Positions 46,232 through 54,484 of a stretch of DNA of 64,000 nucleotides are shown piece by piece. The DNA comes from Bog-532 sp963742875 (lineage in GTDB: Bacteria > Actinomycetota > Actinomycetes > Streptosporangiales > Streptosporangiaceae). Location: the NCBI GenBank assembly GCA_963742875.1, contig CAVUNO010000017.1:1240001-1304000 (forward strand). The letters run 5' to 3'. Both the position numbers and the translations under genes were made by a program. Positions within the stretch are counted from its first letter, which is position 1. Every line of letters starts with the position of its first letter. The notes beneath the pieces are model-generated. The model ran no database searches and was not told where the DNA came from. It saw only the letters and a list, made by a program, of their open reading frames with translations.

Positions 46232-47401
46232 TCAGCGGAACGGGTTGACCCACGAGGCCAGGCGCCCGAAGCCCCGCGACAGCCGTTTCCAGAAGCCCGG
46301 CGGCGCGTTGTAGGGCAGCGTGTCCACGGCCTGGTCCAGCGTGGCCTGGGGCGCGTCGGCCATGACCGTGAAGACGAAACCACGGCCGTCCCAGGTGATG
46401 CTGCCCTGGTCGGGGCGGCCGGTGTAGACGTCGCGGCCGTCCAGGGTGATCTTCTGCCAGCCGGCCAGGATGGGCGGCAGGTCGCCGCGCTGCATGAACA
46501 CCGACACCACGAACAGGCCGTCGGAGTACCCGAGGTCGAGAACCTGGCCCGAACGAGTGGCGGCCGAGCCCGCCTCGAACAGCGACAGGCCCCCCGGCAA
46601 GGCGCCGGGGACAGGCCAGCCGCGGGTGCGCAGCCGCGTCACATCGCCGGCCGCGAGCCGCGTTCCGGGCACTGCCTGCGGCGCGGGCGTGGCCGGCCCG
46701 GCGGGCCCGGAGTTCGCGGCGGACACACCGACCTTGAGGTCGATGAATACGTCCTCGCTGACCAGGTGCGCGCCGGAGTCGAACACCTCACGGCGCAGCG
46801 GCAGCCTGGTCACCTGGTCCAGCCAGAACCGCGCCGCCAGCGAGCCGTCCTCGCGCCGCGCCTCGACCACCAGGGCGGGCCGGCTGTCCGCCGAACCCGG
46901 GCCCAGGTAGGCCAGGTCGTAGTGGGCCGCCAGCAGCGCGACCAGCTGGCCGGTGACCCCGAGCACGCCCTCGGGGGCCTGGCTGTCGGTGTCGTCGGAC
47001 ACACTCGCCCGCTGTCCCTGGCTGACCGCCCCGGCCCCGGCCGCGGCCGCCTGGACCAGCGTGTCTCCCCCGCTGTGGTGCCAGACGTTCGCAGTCACCG
47101 TCGTGTCGCCGGTCGCGCCCCACCCGGACACCATCTCCACGCCCTGGTAGGAGACACGGGCCCCGGCCTGCGCCGCCTGCTGCAGCAACTGCAGGCCGGG
47201 ACCGCCGTCGCGTGGGGGTCCGGGCCTCAGGTCCAGCCGCCCGGGAGCGCCGGACGGGGACGACTCCCCGGAGCCCGCAGCCGGGACGGCCGCACGGCTG
47301 CAGGCGGTCACGAGCAGGCACGGCAGCAGGAGCGCCGCCATCGCGGCGATGGTGGCCAGGGGGCCCAGCGGGCCGGCATGACGGGTCATCGGTGGGCTCA
47401 C
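46232..47401 (-). CDS. RseB/MucB-like regulatory lipoprotein
   Basis: A 389-residue exported protein. From GTG 47401 (GTGA overlap with the anti-sigma stop) or ATG 47389, a signal sequence ends in the lipobox LLVTAC near residue 34. The first half (VSYQGVEMVSGWGATGDTTV, VEARREDGSLAARFWLDQVT) resembles the lipid-binding RseB N-domain, and the second half (LPPILAGWQKITLDGRDVYT, GSITWDGRGFVFTVMADAPQ) the MucB C-domain. In the SigE pathway such a protein shields the anti-sigma factor from proteolysis. In mycobacteria this position is taken by HtrA. Confidence 0.78.
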   Translation of the reverse strand: MSPPMTRHAGPLGPLATIAAMAALLLPCLLVTACSRAAVPAAGSGESSPSGAPGRLDLRPGPPRDGGPGLQLLQQAAQAGARVSYQGVEMVSGWGATGDTTVTANVWHHSGGDTLVQAAAAGAGAVSQGQRASVSDDTDSQAPEGVLGVTGQLVALLAAHYDLAYLGPGSADSRPALVVEARREDGSLAARFWLDQVTRLPLRREVFDSGAHLVSEDVFIDLKVGVSAANSGPAGPATPAPQAVPGTRLAAGDVTRLRTRGWPVPGALPGGLSLFEAGSAATRSGQVLDLGYSDGLFVVSVFMQRGDLPPILAGWQKITLDGRDVYTGRPDQGSITWDGRGFVFTVMADAPQATLDQAVDTLPYNAPPGFWKRLSRGFGRLASWVNPFR

Positions 47402-47868
47402 GGATGCGGCGACGAGCCGGTGAGCGCGGGCACGGGGACCACGGCCATCCCGCCGACGGGGATCTGGCCGGTCGTGATGGCGTGCTCGACGCTGTACATC
47501 TCGACGGGCGGGGTGACCCGCGGCCCCGGCGCCGACGGGCCGCCGCCCACGCTGAACGCGGTCACGCCCAGGCCGGTCACGACGCACGACGCGACACCGA
47601 ACGCCACGTAGCGGATGCGGGGCCGGCGGCCCCGGCGGCGGACCGGACCGGGTCCGCCCGGCCGGGGGATCGCGATGAGGCGCTGGGTCAGCTCGTCCCC
47701 CGCGGCCAGGTCGGCAAGTCCCCGCATCCGCCTCTTCAGCTCGCGCAGCTCCTTGGCCTCGGCCCGGCACGCGGCGCACCGGGCCAGGTGTGCGTGCGCG
47801 CGGTCCCGTTCGGCGGGACTGAGCTCACCGTCGACGAGGGCCGTGAGGCGGCGTCCCAGGTGGCTCAC
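47398..47868 (-). CDS. rseA: Membrane anti-sigma factor (RseA-like, ZAS domain)
   Basis: A 156-residue protein from GTG 47868, overlapping the sigE stop as GTGA. The N-terminal zinc anti-sigma domain reads VSHLGRRLTALVDGELSPAE, RDRAHAHLARCAACRAE with the H-x3-C-x2-C ligands. A membrane helix (VAFGVASCVVTGLGVTAFSV) near residue 95 separates it from a ~45-residue outside tail. It would hold SigE inactive at the membrane until stress triggers its cleavage. Co-translated with sigE and the RseB-like gene. Confidence 0.9.
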   Translation of the reverse strand: MSHLGRRLTALVDGELSPAERDRAHAHLARCAACRAEAKELRELKRRMRGLADLAAGDELTQRLIAIPRPGGPGPVRRRGRRPRIRYVAFGVASCVVTGLGVTAFSVGGGPSAPGPRVTPPVEMYSVEHAITTGQIPVGGMAVVPVPALTGSSPHP

Positions 47869-48500
47869 GGCCGTTCCCCCTGTCCCGCCTCGGCCTGCCC
47901 CGCCTCGGACCGGTGCGGGCGGCGGTGCTCGAGAGCCGTCCGGAGCTGCGCGCGGCCCCGGTGGATCCGGCTCCGGACCGTCCCGAGTTTCACGCCGAGG
48001 GTCGCCGCGATCTCCTCGTACGACAGGCCCTCGATGTCGCACAGGACGACGGCCGCGCGGTACTCCGGCGGCAGATCCCGCAGTGCGGCCTGGATGTCGC
48101 CGTCCAGATGGCGCTCGTCGAACGCCTGCGCCGGGCTCGGGTCGCCGCCGGCCAGGCGCCCCTCGGCGTCCTGGCCGAGGCCCTCGAACCGGATCCGCTG
48201 CCGGCGGCGCGCGGAATCCAGGAAGAGGTTGGTGGTGATGCGGTGCAACCAGCCCTCGAACGTGCCGGGGGTGTAGCTCGGCAGGGAGCGGAACACGCGG
48301 ACGAAGACCTCCTGGGTGAGGTCCTCGGCGTCGTGCGGGTTGCCGGTCAGCCGGTACGCAAGGCGGTACACTCGCACCGAGTGCGTACGGACGATGTCGT
48401 CCCAGCTCGGGGCGGTCCACGGGGACGCCGGGGTGGCCAGCGGACCGGACTCCTCCACGACGAACCCCCTCGCGTCGTCTCGCGCCTCAGTCAAAACCAT
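47865..48500 (-). CDS. sigE: ECF sigma factor SigE
   Basis: A 211-residue sigma factor from ATG 48500. Region 2: SVRVYRLAYRLTGNPHDAED, LTQEVFVRVFRSL. Region 4: ALRDLPPEYRAAVVLCDIEG, LSYEEIAATLGVKLGTVRSR, IHRGRAQLRTALE. Gene context (anti-sigma with ZAS domain, TatB, divergent O-methyltransferase) matches the actinobacterial sigE cell-envelope stress locus. A frame extending to 48638 would overlap the divergent methyltransferase and is unlikely. A GGAAC-N19-GTT element upstream suggests autoregulation. Confidence 0.93.
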   Translation of the reverse strand: MVLTEARDDARGFVVEESGPLATPASPWTAPSWDDIVRTHSVRVYRLAYRLTGNPHDAEDLTQEVFVRVFRSLPSYTPGTFEGWLHRITTNLFLDSARRRQRIRFEGLGQDAEGRLAGGDPSPAQAFDERHLDGDIQAALRDLPPEYRAAVVLCDIEGLSYEEIAATLGVKLGTVRSRIHRGRAQLRTALEHRRPHRSEAGQAEAGQGERP

Positions 48501-48546
48501 CGTGCCCGCGATTCTCTGCCGGTGCCAGCCGCCTGCCGACACACCT

Positions 48547-48573
48547 AACGGCTCACCGGGGGAAATTGGTTCC
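48547..48573 (-). promoter_or_regulatory. Candidate ECF-type promoter of sigE
   Basis: On the minus strand GGAAC (48573-48569) and GTT (48549-48547) are separated by 19 bases, close to actinobacterial ECF consensus promoters (GGAAC/T, N18-19, GTT). It lies about 45 bases before sigE ATG 48500, as expected for self-regulation. Confidence 0.5.
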
Positions 48574-48633
48574 CGTGCAGGCCGGTGGGCACTAGGCTCC
48601 GTTCCGGATCCATTTTTCTTCCCGGGGGAGGAA

Positions 48634-49296
48634 ATCATCGCGAACCTGCACGCAGCATACCGCTACGCGGACGGCTATCTTCCCGAAGATGAGCCGTTGC
48701 TGGAGGCGCGCGCCAGCGCCAAGGACCTGGGCGGCAGCGAGCCGGTCCGGCCCTCCGCCGGGGCCGTCCTGCGGTTCCTCGCGGCGGCAATCGGCGCCCG
48801 CACGGCGGTCGAGATCGGCACCGGCTGCGGCTCGTCCGGCATCTGGCTGCTGCGGGGCATGCGCCCGGACGCCGTCCTCACGAGCGTCGACGTGGAACCC
48901 GAGTACCAGCGGATGGCGCGGAAGGCGTTCGCACTGGCCGGGTTCGCCGCGAACCGGTACCGGCTGATCCTGGGCCGCGCGCTGGACGTGCTGCCCCGGC
49001 TGTCCGACGGCGCCTACGACATGGTGTTCTGCGACGCGGACAGCCGCGAGTACCCCGACTACCTGGAGGCCGCGCTGCGGTTGCTGCGGGTCGGTGGCAT
49101 CGTGGCGTTCGACGACGCGGTCGTGCCGCCGGAGCTGGCCGGCTCATCCGCGGCGGACGCCGAAGCCGCGGACTGGGCGGGCCCGGGCGCCGCGCAGGTG
49201 CAGGAGCTAGCCGAGGTGATTCGCGGTGACGAGCGCCTCATGCCGCTGTTCCTGCCGGTCGGCGAGGGTATCCTCGCGGCCGTCAAGCGTTCCTGA
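48634..49296 (+). CDS. Class I SAM-dependent O-methyltransferase
   Basis: About 220 residues: HAAYRYADGYLPEDEPLLEA, GAVLRFLAAAIGARTAVEIG, TGCGSSGIWLLRGM (SAM site), VLTSVDVEPEYQRMARKAFA, GRALDVLPRLSDGAYDMVFC, DADSREYPDYLEAALRLLR, GGIVAFDD. This is the methyltransferase that sits divergent from sigE in actinobacteria (Rv1220c type). No ATG, GTG or TTG lies near the conserved start; a strong site (GGGGGAGGA, 48624-48632) is followed by ATC-ATC (48634-48639), so an ATC start or a sequence error is suspected. CTG 48646 is another option. The frame stays open far upstream, antisense to sigE, which I reject. Confidence 0.87.
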   Translation: MIANLHAAYRYADGYLPEDEPLLEARASAKDLGGSEPVRPSAGAVLRFLAAAIGARTAVEIGTGCGSSGIWLLRGMRPDAVLTSVDVEPEYQRMARKAFALAGFAANRYRLILGRALDVLPRLSDGAYDMVFCDADSREYPDYLEAALRLLRVGGIVAFDDAVVPPELAGSSAADAEAADWAGPGAAQVQELAEVIRGDERLMPLFLPVGEGILAAVKRS

Positions 49297-49332
49297 TGTG
49301 GGTGCGCGCGGGCACCCGGTGGGCGCTCAGCG

Positions 49333-49376
49333 GGGCCCGTTCGGCTGATTAATAGGGCCCGCTCGGCTGATTAATC
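49333..49376 (-). repeat. 22-bp direct repeat spanning the aminopeptidase stop
   Basis: GGGCCCGTTCGGCTGATTAA(TA) at 49333-49354 is repeated with two changes at 49355-49376. The TAA stop of the aminopeptidase (49371-49373) lies in the second copy. Confidence 0.8.
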
Positions 49377-51080
49377 CGGCTGGAAAGCGGCCGCGGTCAG
49401 CCAGTGCAGCAGCAGGCGGGTACCGAAGCCGGTGCCACCCCTGGTGATCTCGCCATCGTCGCCGCCGCCCCGCGCGGGACCCGCGATGTCCAGATGCGCC
49501 CAGCGGCGGCCGCCGGTGAACTCGCGCAGGAACATCGCAGCCACGATCGAACCGGCCTGCCCGTTCCGCGCGCCGTTCATGGCGCTCGGGATGTGCGCGA
49601 GGTCCGCGGTCACCGAGGTGAGGGCGCTGGCGTAGTCGGCGGGCATCGGCATCCGCCACAGCGGCTCCCCGGCGGCCACGGCGGCCTCGGTCAGCGCCGC
49701 GGCCAGCCCGTCTTCGCTGGCGTAGAGGGCGCAGGTGGATGCCCCCAGCGCGATGCGGGCCGCGCCGGTCAGGGTGGCGAGGTCGACGGTGACGCCGGGA
49801 TCGAGCGCCGCGTCGGCGTACGCGAGCAGATCGGCCAGCACGAGGCGGCCCTCGGCGTCGGTGTTCAGTACCTCCACCGTCCGGCCGCCGTAAGTGGTGA
49901 TGACGTCGCCCGGCCGCATCGCCGATCCGGACGGCATGTTTTCCGCCGCGGCGACCAGCCCAGTGACGCGGGCGCGCACGCCCAGCGCGCCGAGCGCGGA
50001 CATCACGGCGATCACCGCGCCGCCGCCGGCCATGTCGGTCTTCATCAGCTTCATGCCGTCGTTGGGCTTCAGGGACAGGCCGCCGCTGTCGAACGTGACG
50101 CCCTTGCCGACCAGGACGACGTGCGCGGCTGCGCCCTCCGGCGCGTAGGTTAGCTGAATCATGCGTGGTGGGTGCGCGGACCCGGCCCCGACGGCCACGA
50201 TGCCGCCGAATCCGTCCCGGGCGAGCTCCGCCTCTTCCCGGACCCGTACGCCGAGGCCGTGGCGCTGGGCGACGGCTACCGCGTGGGCGGCCAGCCAGCC
50301 GGGGGTCTTGATGTCCGGCGGCGTGTTGATCAGGTCGCGCGCCAGCGCCACGGCGGCCGCGATCACGGTGGCCCGGCGCGGCTCGGAGTTTCCGGCGGCG
50401 TCTGAGGCCGGCACCAGTAGCTGGACGGCGCGGCCGCCGTCGGGGCTTGCTTCTGGCCGCCCGGATGGGGAGGCGGCCGCTTCGCCGCGCATTGAGAACT
50501 TGTAGCCGCCCAGCAGCAGGCCCTGGGTGAACGCGTCCGTGTCGGCAGTGGTGGCATCGGACGGCAGGGCAGCCACGGCCTTCTGGCCACGCTCCACCTG
50601 CCGGGCCAGCGCGGCGCCGGCGCGGCGGAGCTCGGCCGGGGAGCCGTCGCCCACGCCCAGCAGGATCAGCCGGACCACGCCATCCGGGGTCCTGGCCGCC
50701 AGGCGGGCGACCTCACCGGCCTTGCCGGACAGGTCGTACGCGGAGATCGCCTCGGCCGCGCTCAGGCCGGTGGCCGGGGCCAGCGCGGCGGAGCCGACAC
50801 CGGTCAGAGCCGCCCAGCCGTCGGGGCTCCCGTCACCGGGGTCACCCGGGTCACCGGGGTCACCGGGCGCCTTGGGTGTGCCGGCTGCCTCGGGTGTACC
50901 GGGGCCAGGCGCCTCGGGTGCCTCGGGTATGCCGGGGCCGGTCGCCGCGCGGACCTGCGCACGCCGGATGGGCACCGCGAGGAGGGAGGCACCGGCGGTC
51001 CCGCCCTGGCTGGTCAGATAGCCATCCAGCAGCGGCCGCCCGGCCGCGGCCACGGTGGTGACGGCGATATCGACGGGCAA
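49371..51080 (-). CDS. pepA: Leucyl aminopeptidase (M17)
   Basis: A 569-residue M17 aminopeptidase. The catalytic C-terminal domain has VVLVGKGVTFDSGGLSLKPN, MKTDMAGGGAVIAVMSALGA (metal Lys/Asp), NTDAEGRLVLADLLAYADAA (signature) and TGAARIALG. The N-terminal domain holds an unusual low-complexity insert at about residues 50-90 rich in P, G, E and D, including GDPGDPGDPGD, not typical of the family. It removes N-terminal residues from peptides. It starts 3 bases after the small DUF3117 gene and is probably co-transcribed. Confidence 0.94.
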   Translation of the reverse strand: MPVDIAVTTVAAAGRPLLDGYLTSQGGTAGASLLAVPIRRAQVRAATGPGIPEAPEAPGPGTPEAAGTPKAPGDPGDPGDPGDGSPDGWAALTGVGSAALAPATGLSAAEAISAYDLSGKAGEVARLAARTPDGVVRLILLGVGDGSPAELRRAGAALARQVERGQKAVAALPSDATTADTDAFTQGLLLGGYKFSMRGEAAASPSGRPEASPDGGRAVQLLVPASDAAGNSEPRRATVIAAAVALARDLINTPPDIKTPGWLAAHAVAVAQRHGLGVRVREEAELARDGFGGIVAVGAGSAHPPRMIQLTYAPEGAAAHVVLVGKGVTFDSGGLSLKPNDGMKLMKTDMAGGGAVIAVMSALGALGVRARVTGLVAAAENMPSGSAMRPGDVITTYGGRTVEVLNTDAEGRLVLADLLAYADAALDPGVTVDLATLTGAARIALGASTCALYASEDGLAAALTEAAVAAGEPLWRMPMPADYASALTSVTADLAHIPSAMNGARNGQAGSIVAAMFLREFTGGRRWAHLDIAGPARGGGDDGEITRGGTGFGTRLLLHWLTAAAFQPD

Positions 51081-51083
51081 GAG

Positions 51084-51251
51084 TCAGCCGACGACAGTCT
51101 TCAGGGCATCGCCGAGCTTGGCCGCCTCATCAGCGGACAACTCGACAACCAGGCGGCCCCCACCTTCGAGCGGGACGCGCATCACGATGCCGCGTCCCTC
51201 TTTGGTGACCTCCAGCGGACCGTCGCCCGTCCGCGGCTTCATCGCCGCCAT
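51084..51251 (-). CDS. DUF3117 protein
   Basis: A 55-residue protein from ATG 51251: MAAMKPRTGDGPLEVTKEGR, GIVMRVPLEGGGRLVVELSA, DEAAKLGDALKTVVG. This is the full DUF3117 family, small and almost universal in actinobacteria, with unknown function. It lies directly upstream of pepA. A longer frame to 51344 exists, but M-A-A-M-K-P is the family start. Confidence 0.94.
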   Translation of the reverse strand: MAAMKPRTGDGPLEVTKEGRGIVMRVPLEGGGRLVVELSADEAAKLGDALKTVVG

Positions 51252-51432
51252 CCTGCACCCCTTCTTCCCTGGATCCGCGCCGGACTTTTCTGGCTCCACG
51301 CATCCGCGGTCCCGGCGCCTGCGGCGGGAACCGGCCAGCCTCAACCGTCTCTGCCAGTCGCCCTATTATCCCGTGTTCGGACGCAGAATGGTAATGATCG
51401 CGTTCGAGCGCCGACGAGCTGAGAGGTCGACC

Positions 51433-52215
51433 ATGACGGAGACCGTGCTGTACGAGACGGCCGAGACCGTCGCCGTCGTCAGGCTGAACCGGCCTTCATC
51501 GATGAATGCGCTGACCGCTGAGATGAAGACGGGCCTGCTGGCCGCGCTGCGGCGCGCCGCCAGCGAACCGGCCCGCGCGGTCCTTATCGCCGCTAACGGC
51601 CGTGGCTTCTGCGCAGGCCAGGACCTGGTGGAACACGCGGAGATCCTCGCGGCGGGAGACACGAAGCTCGACACGGTCCGGGACCACTACAACCCGATCA
51701 TCACGGAGATCATGACCATGCCGAAGCCGGTCGTCGCCGCTGTGAACGGGGTCGCCGCGGGCGCGGGCGCGGCCCTGGCGCTGGCGTGCGACTTCCGGGT
51801 GGCGGCCCGCGCGGCGAGCTTCGTGATGTCCTTTTCTCTGGTCGGGCTGGGACCCGACTCGGGCGTGTCGTGGACGCTGCCGCGCCTGGTCGGCCTGCCC
51901 AGGGCGGCCGAGCTGCTCATGCTGGCCGAGCCGATCCCGGCGGACCGCGCGCTCGGCCTGGGCCTGGTGACGTCGGTGGTCCCCGACGACGAGTTCAGCG
52001 AGAACGCGCTCGATCTGGTCCGGCGGCTCGCGGCGGGCCCGACCCGGTCCTACGCGGCGATCAAGGAAGCCCTGCTGTATTCGGCCTCCCACGGCCTGGC
52101 CGACTCCCTGGACGAGGAGGCGGAACTGCAGGCCCGGCTCGGCCGGACGGCCGACCATCGGGCCGCCACAATGGCCTTCGTCCGCAAGGAGCGGCCCCGC
52201 TACACGGGCCAGTGA
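51433..52215 (+). CDS. Enoyl-CoA hydratase/isomerase family protein
   Basis: A 260-residue crotonase-fold protein from ATG 51433: YETAETVAVVRLNRPSSMNA, ANGRGFCAGQDLVEH (oxyanion loop), MPKPVVAAVNGVAAGAGAAL, ALACDFRVAARAASFVMSFS, LVGLGPDSGVSWTLPRLVGL. The catalytic Glu positions of true hydratases are replaced (G-P-D-S-G), as in PaaG/PaaB-type isomerases, so ring or double-bond isomerisation is more likely than hydration. It extends upstream in frame, antisense to DUF3117; that part is rejected. Confidence 0.9.
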   Translation: MTETVLYETAETVAVVRLNRPSSMNALTAEMKTGLLAALRRAASEPARAVLIAANGRGFCAGQDLVEHAEILAAGDTKLDTVRDHYNPIITEIMTMPKPVVAAVNGVAAGAGAALALACDFRVAARAASFVMSFSLVGLGPDSGVSWTLPRLVGLPRAAELLMLAEPIPADRALGLGLVTSVVPDDEFSENALDLVRRLAAGPTRSYAAIKEALLYSASHGLADSLDEEAELQARLGRTADHRAATMAFVRKERPRYTGQ

Positions 52216-52315
52216 GGGCCCCGGCTCCACTGAGCGGCCGGTGCTGTCGGCGGGCACCAGACGCGGGCTACAGCAGGGACAGCCCTTTCGGGCGGGTCTA
52301 CGGCGCGGCGATCGT

Positions 52316-52430
52316 TACCGGCCCAGCGACCCCGGCCGCAGGCCGGGTGAGCGGCCGGTGTGTCGGCGAGGTACCGTAGCGGGGCGCGAAGCGCAGCGGG
52401 GGGTTCCGGGGGGTCGTCCCCCCGGGCTAG
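52316..52430. repeat. Intergenic repeat, copy B
   Basis: The second copy of the element at 45601-45714, clearly similar over ~115 bases, ending with the hairpin CCGGGGGG-TCGT-CCCCCCGG (about 52407-52426). It lies between the convergent enoyl-CoA hydratase and dienelactone hydrolase genes, just like copy A between mrp and tatB. A bidirectional terminator function is likely. Confidence 0.75.
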
Positions 52431-53149
52431 CAGAGGTGTTCCCCGAAAAAATTGAGAATGCGCCGCCAGGAGTCCTCCGCGGCCTCCTCCTGGTAGCCCG
52501 TCCGGAGCGCATTGGCCAGCGGGGCGAGGCAGCGAGTGGGCTTGTTCATGAAGTGGTGCCCGGTGTCCGGGTAGATCTTGATGTCGTGTGGCACGCCCAG
52601 CGCGGTCAGCGCCTGATCCAGCCGTTTCGGCGGCTCCACCCCCATCGGGTCGCGTTCGCCGTAGCTGCCCACCACCGGGCACGCACCCTCGAGGGCGCGC
52701 TCCGGGTTGCGCGGTACCGGCCCGTAGTTCACGCTCACCGCGGCGAAGCCGTCCCGCGGCGCGCACAGCAACGCGAAACCGCCGCCCAGGCAGAAGCCGA
52801 TCACGCCGGTCTTGCCGGAGCAGTCCGGCCGCGAGGCCAGCCACGCCCGGGCCGCCTCCAGCGTGGTGACGGCCGGGCCGGATTCCGCCCGCAGCTGCTG
52901 GATCGCGCCGCGGACGCAGCGCACCCACGGCTTGCCGAGGTACAGGTCGGGCGCGAACGCGAGGTACCCGGCGCGGGCGAGCCGGTCCGCGTGCTGCCTG
53001 ATGCTGTCGGTGAGTCCGAACGCCTCGTGGATGACCACGACACCGGGCCATCGCCCGGGGGGCGGGACCGTCCCCGGGCCGCCGGGTACGGACAAGTAAC
53101 CGTGGGTCACACCGCCATCCGCGCGATGAGGGAGATCAGGCATGCGCAC
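52427..53149 (-). CDS. Dienelactone hydrolase family protein
   Basis: A 240-residue alpha/beta hydrolase of the DLH type. The nucleophile is Cys in GVIGFCLGGGFALLCAPRDG; the acid lies near YGERDPMG and the His in YPDTGHHFMNKP. VVVIHEAFGLTDSIRQHADR carries the conserved Glu of DLH. It opens lactone rings of aromatic degradation intermediates or acts as a general esterase. It follows the Nramp gene in the same direction with a 41-base gap, so it may belong to the monooxygenase transcript. Confidence 0.9.
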   Translation of the reverse strand: MRMPDLPHRADGGVTHGYLSVPGGPGTVPPPGRWPGVVVIHEAFGLTDSIRQHADRLARAGYLAFAPDLYLGKPWVRCVRGAIQQLRAESGPAVTTLEAARAWLASRPDCSGKTGVIGFCLGGGFALLCAPRDGFAAVSVNYGPVPRNPERALEGACPVVGSYGERDPMGVEPPKRLDQALTALGVPHDIKIYPDTGHHFMNKPTRCLAPLANALRTGYQEEAAEDSWRRILNFFGEHLC

Positions 53150-53190
53150 AATGTCTCATACCGTCCTGACCCGGTTACCGCTCGCCCTCG

Positions 53191-54483
53191 CTAACCTGCG
53201 AAGGTGACGTAGATCAGGAAAATGTTGAGGACGATGATGACCGACGCGATGCCGGCGGCCACGGCGGTGGTCCGGCGCCGGTTCACCAGCGCGCCCATGA
53301 CGTCGGCGCGGCGGGTCAGCAGGACCAGCGGCACCAGCGCGAACGGGATCCCGAAGGAGAGGATGACCTGGGAGATCACCAGGCTCGCGGTGGCCGGCAG
53401 GTTGAGCCCGAGCACCACCAGCGCGGGCAGCATGGTCAGCGTGCGCCGGGCGAACAGCGGGATCCGGCGGCGCACGAATCCCTGCATGACGACCTGGCCC
53501 GCGTAGGTGCCGACGCTGGAGGATGACAGACCGGAGGCGAGCAGCGCGACCGCGAACGCGAGCGCGGCACCGCCGCCGATGAGATGCCCGAGCCCCGCGT
53601 GCGCCGCGGCCAGCGAGTTCGCCGCCTGGCCGCCGGTGCGGCTGAACAGCGCGGCGGCGACGAAGAGCATCGCCAGGTTGATCAGCCCGGCGGCCCCGAG
53701 CGCGACGACCACGTCGAGCCGCTGGAACCTCAGCAGTTCGCGGCGCTCCGCGTCATCGTGGCAGGCGATCCGGGACTTGGTCAGCGCCGAATGCAGGTAG
53801 ATCACGTGCGGCATGACCGTGGCCCCGATAATGCCGGAGGCCAGCAGCAGGCTGCTCGGCAGCAGATGCGGGACGAAGCCGGCGGCCATGCTCGCCGGGG
53901 CCGCGTGCACCGCGACCAGATCGTAGCCGAACCCCAGCGACACGATGCCGAGCAGGGCGGCAATGGCCAGCTCGAAGCGGCGGTACCCGCGCTGCTGCAG
54001 AGCCAGGATGCCGAACGCGACGACCGCGGTCATCAGCCCGGCCACCAGGGGCGGCACGTGGAAGAGCAGGTTCAGCCCGATCGCGGCGCCGACGAACTCG
54101 GCCAGGTCGGTCGCTATCGCGATCAGCTCGGCCTGCCCCCACAGCATCCGGGTGACGGCGCGCGGGAACAGATCCCGGCACAATTCGGGCAGGTCACGGC
54201 CGGTGGCCACGCCCACCTTGGCCGAGAGGTACTGCACCATCATGGCCATCAGGTTGGCCAGCGCGACCACCCAGGCCAGGCCGTAGCCGAACTGCGCGCC
54301 TGCGGAGAAGTTTGTCGCGAAGTTGCCGGGGTCGACGTAGGCGACCGCGGCGACGAACGCGGGACCCAGGAGCGCGACCACCCCGCGAATCCGGCCGCGT
54401 GAGCGCAGCAGGCGGAGCCCGCTGTGGTCTGCTATGCCGCGCTCGGCGGCCGGAAAAGCGGAATCGGTGGTCAGTGGGACCAA
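53191..54483 (-). CDS. mntH: Nramp-family divalent metal transporter
   Basis: A 430-residue transporter with eleven hydrophobic segments. The metal-binding DPGN motif is AYVDPGNFATNFSAGAQFG, and MPHVIYLHSALT carries the MPH of helix 6. It moves Mn2+ or Fe2+ with protons. The start TTG 54483 lies one base after the groEL stop, so translation is probably coupled to the monooxygenase operon. This position suggests it supplies metal to the diiron enzyme; that is inference. A later start is possible, as no ribosome site is needed when coupled. Confidence 0.92.
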   Translation of the reverse strand: MVPLTTDSAFPAAERGIADHSGLRLLRSRGRIRGVVALLGPAFVAAVAYVDPGNFATNFSAGAQFGYGLAWVVALANLMAMMVQYLSAKVGVATGRDLPELCRDLFPRAVTRMLWGQAELIAIATDLAEFVGAAIGLNLLFHVPPLVAGLMTAVVAFGILALQQRGYRRFELAIAALLGIVSLGFGYDLVAVHAAPASMAAGFVPHLLPSSLLLASGIIGATVMPHVIYLHSALTKSRIACHDDAERRELLRFQRLDVVVALGAAGLINLAMLFVAAALFSRTGGQAANSLAAAHAGLGHLIGGGAALAFAVALLASGLSSSSVGTYAGQVVMQGFVRRRIPLFARRTLTMLPALVVLGLNLPATASLVISQVILSFGIPFALVPLVLLTRRADVMGALVNRRRTTAVAAGIASVIIVLNIFLIYVTFAG

Positions 54484-54484
54484 G

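Noticed and set aside
48316..48633. Long N-terminal extension of the O-methyltransferase
   Set aside because: It would be antisense to sigE and its promoter, and its composition is unlike the enzyme.
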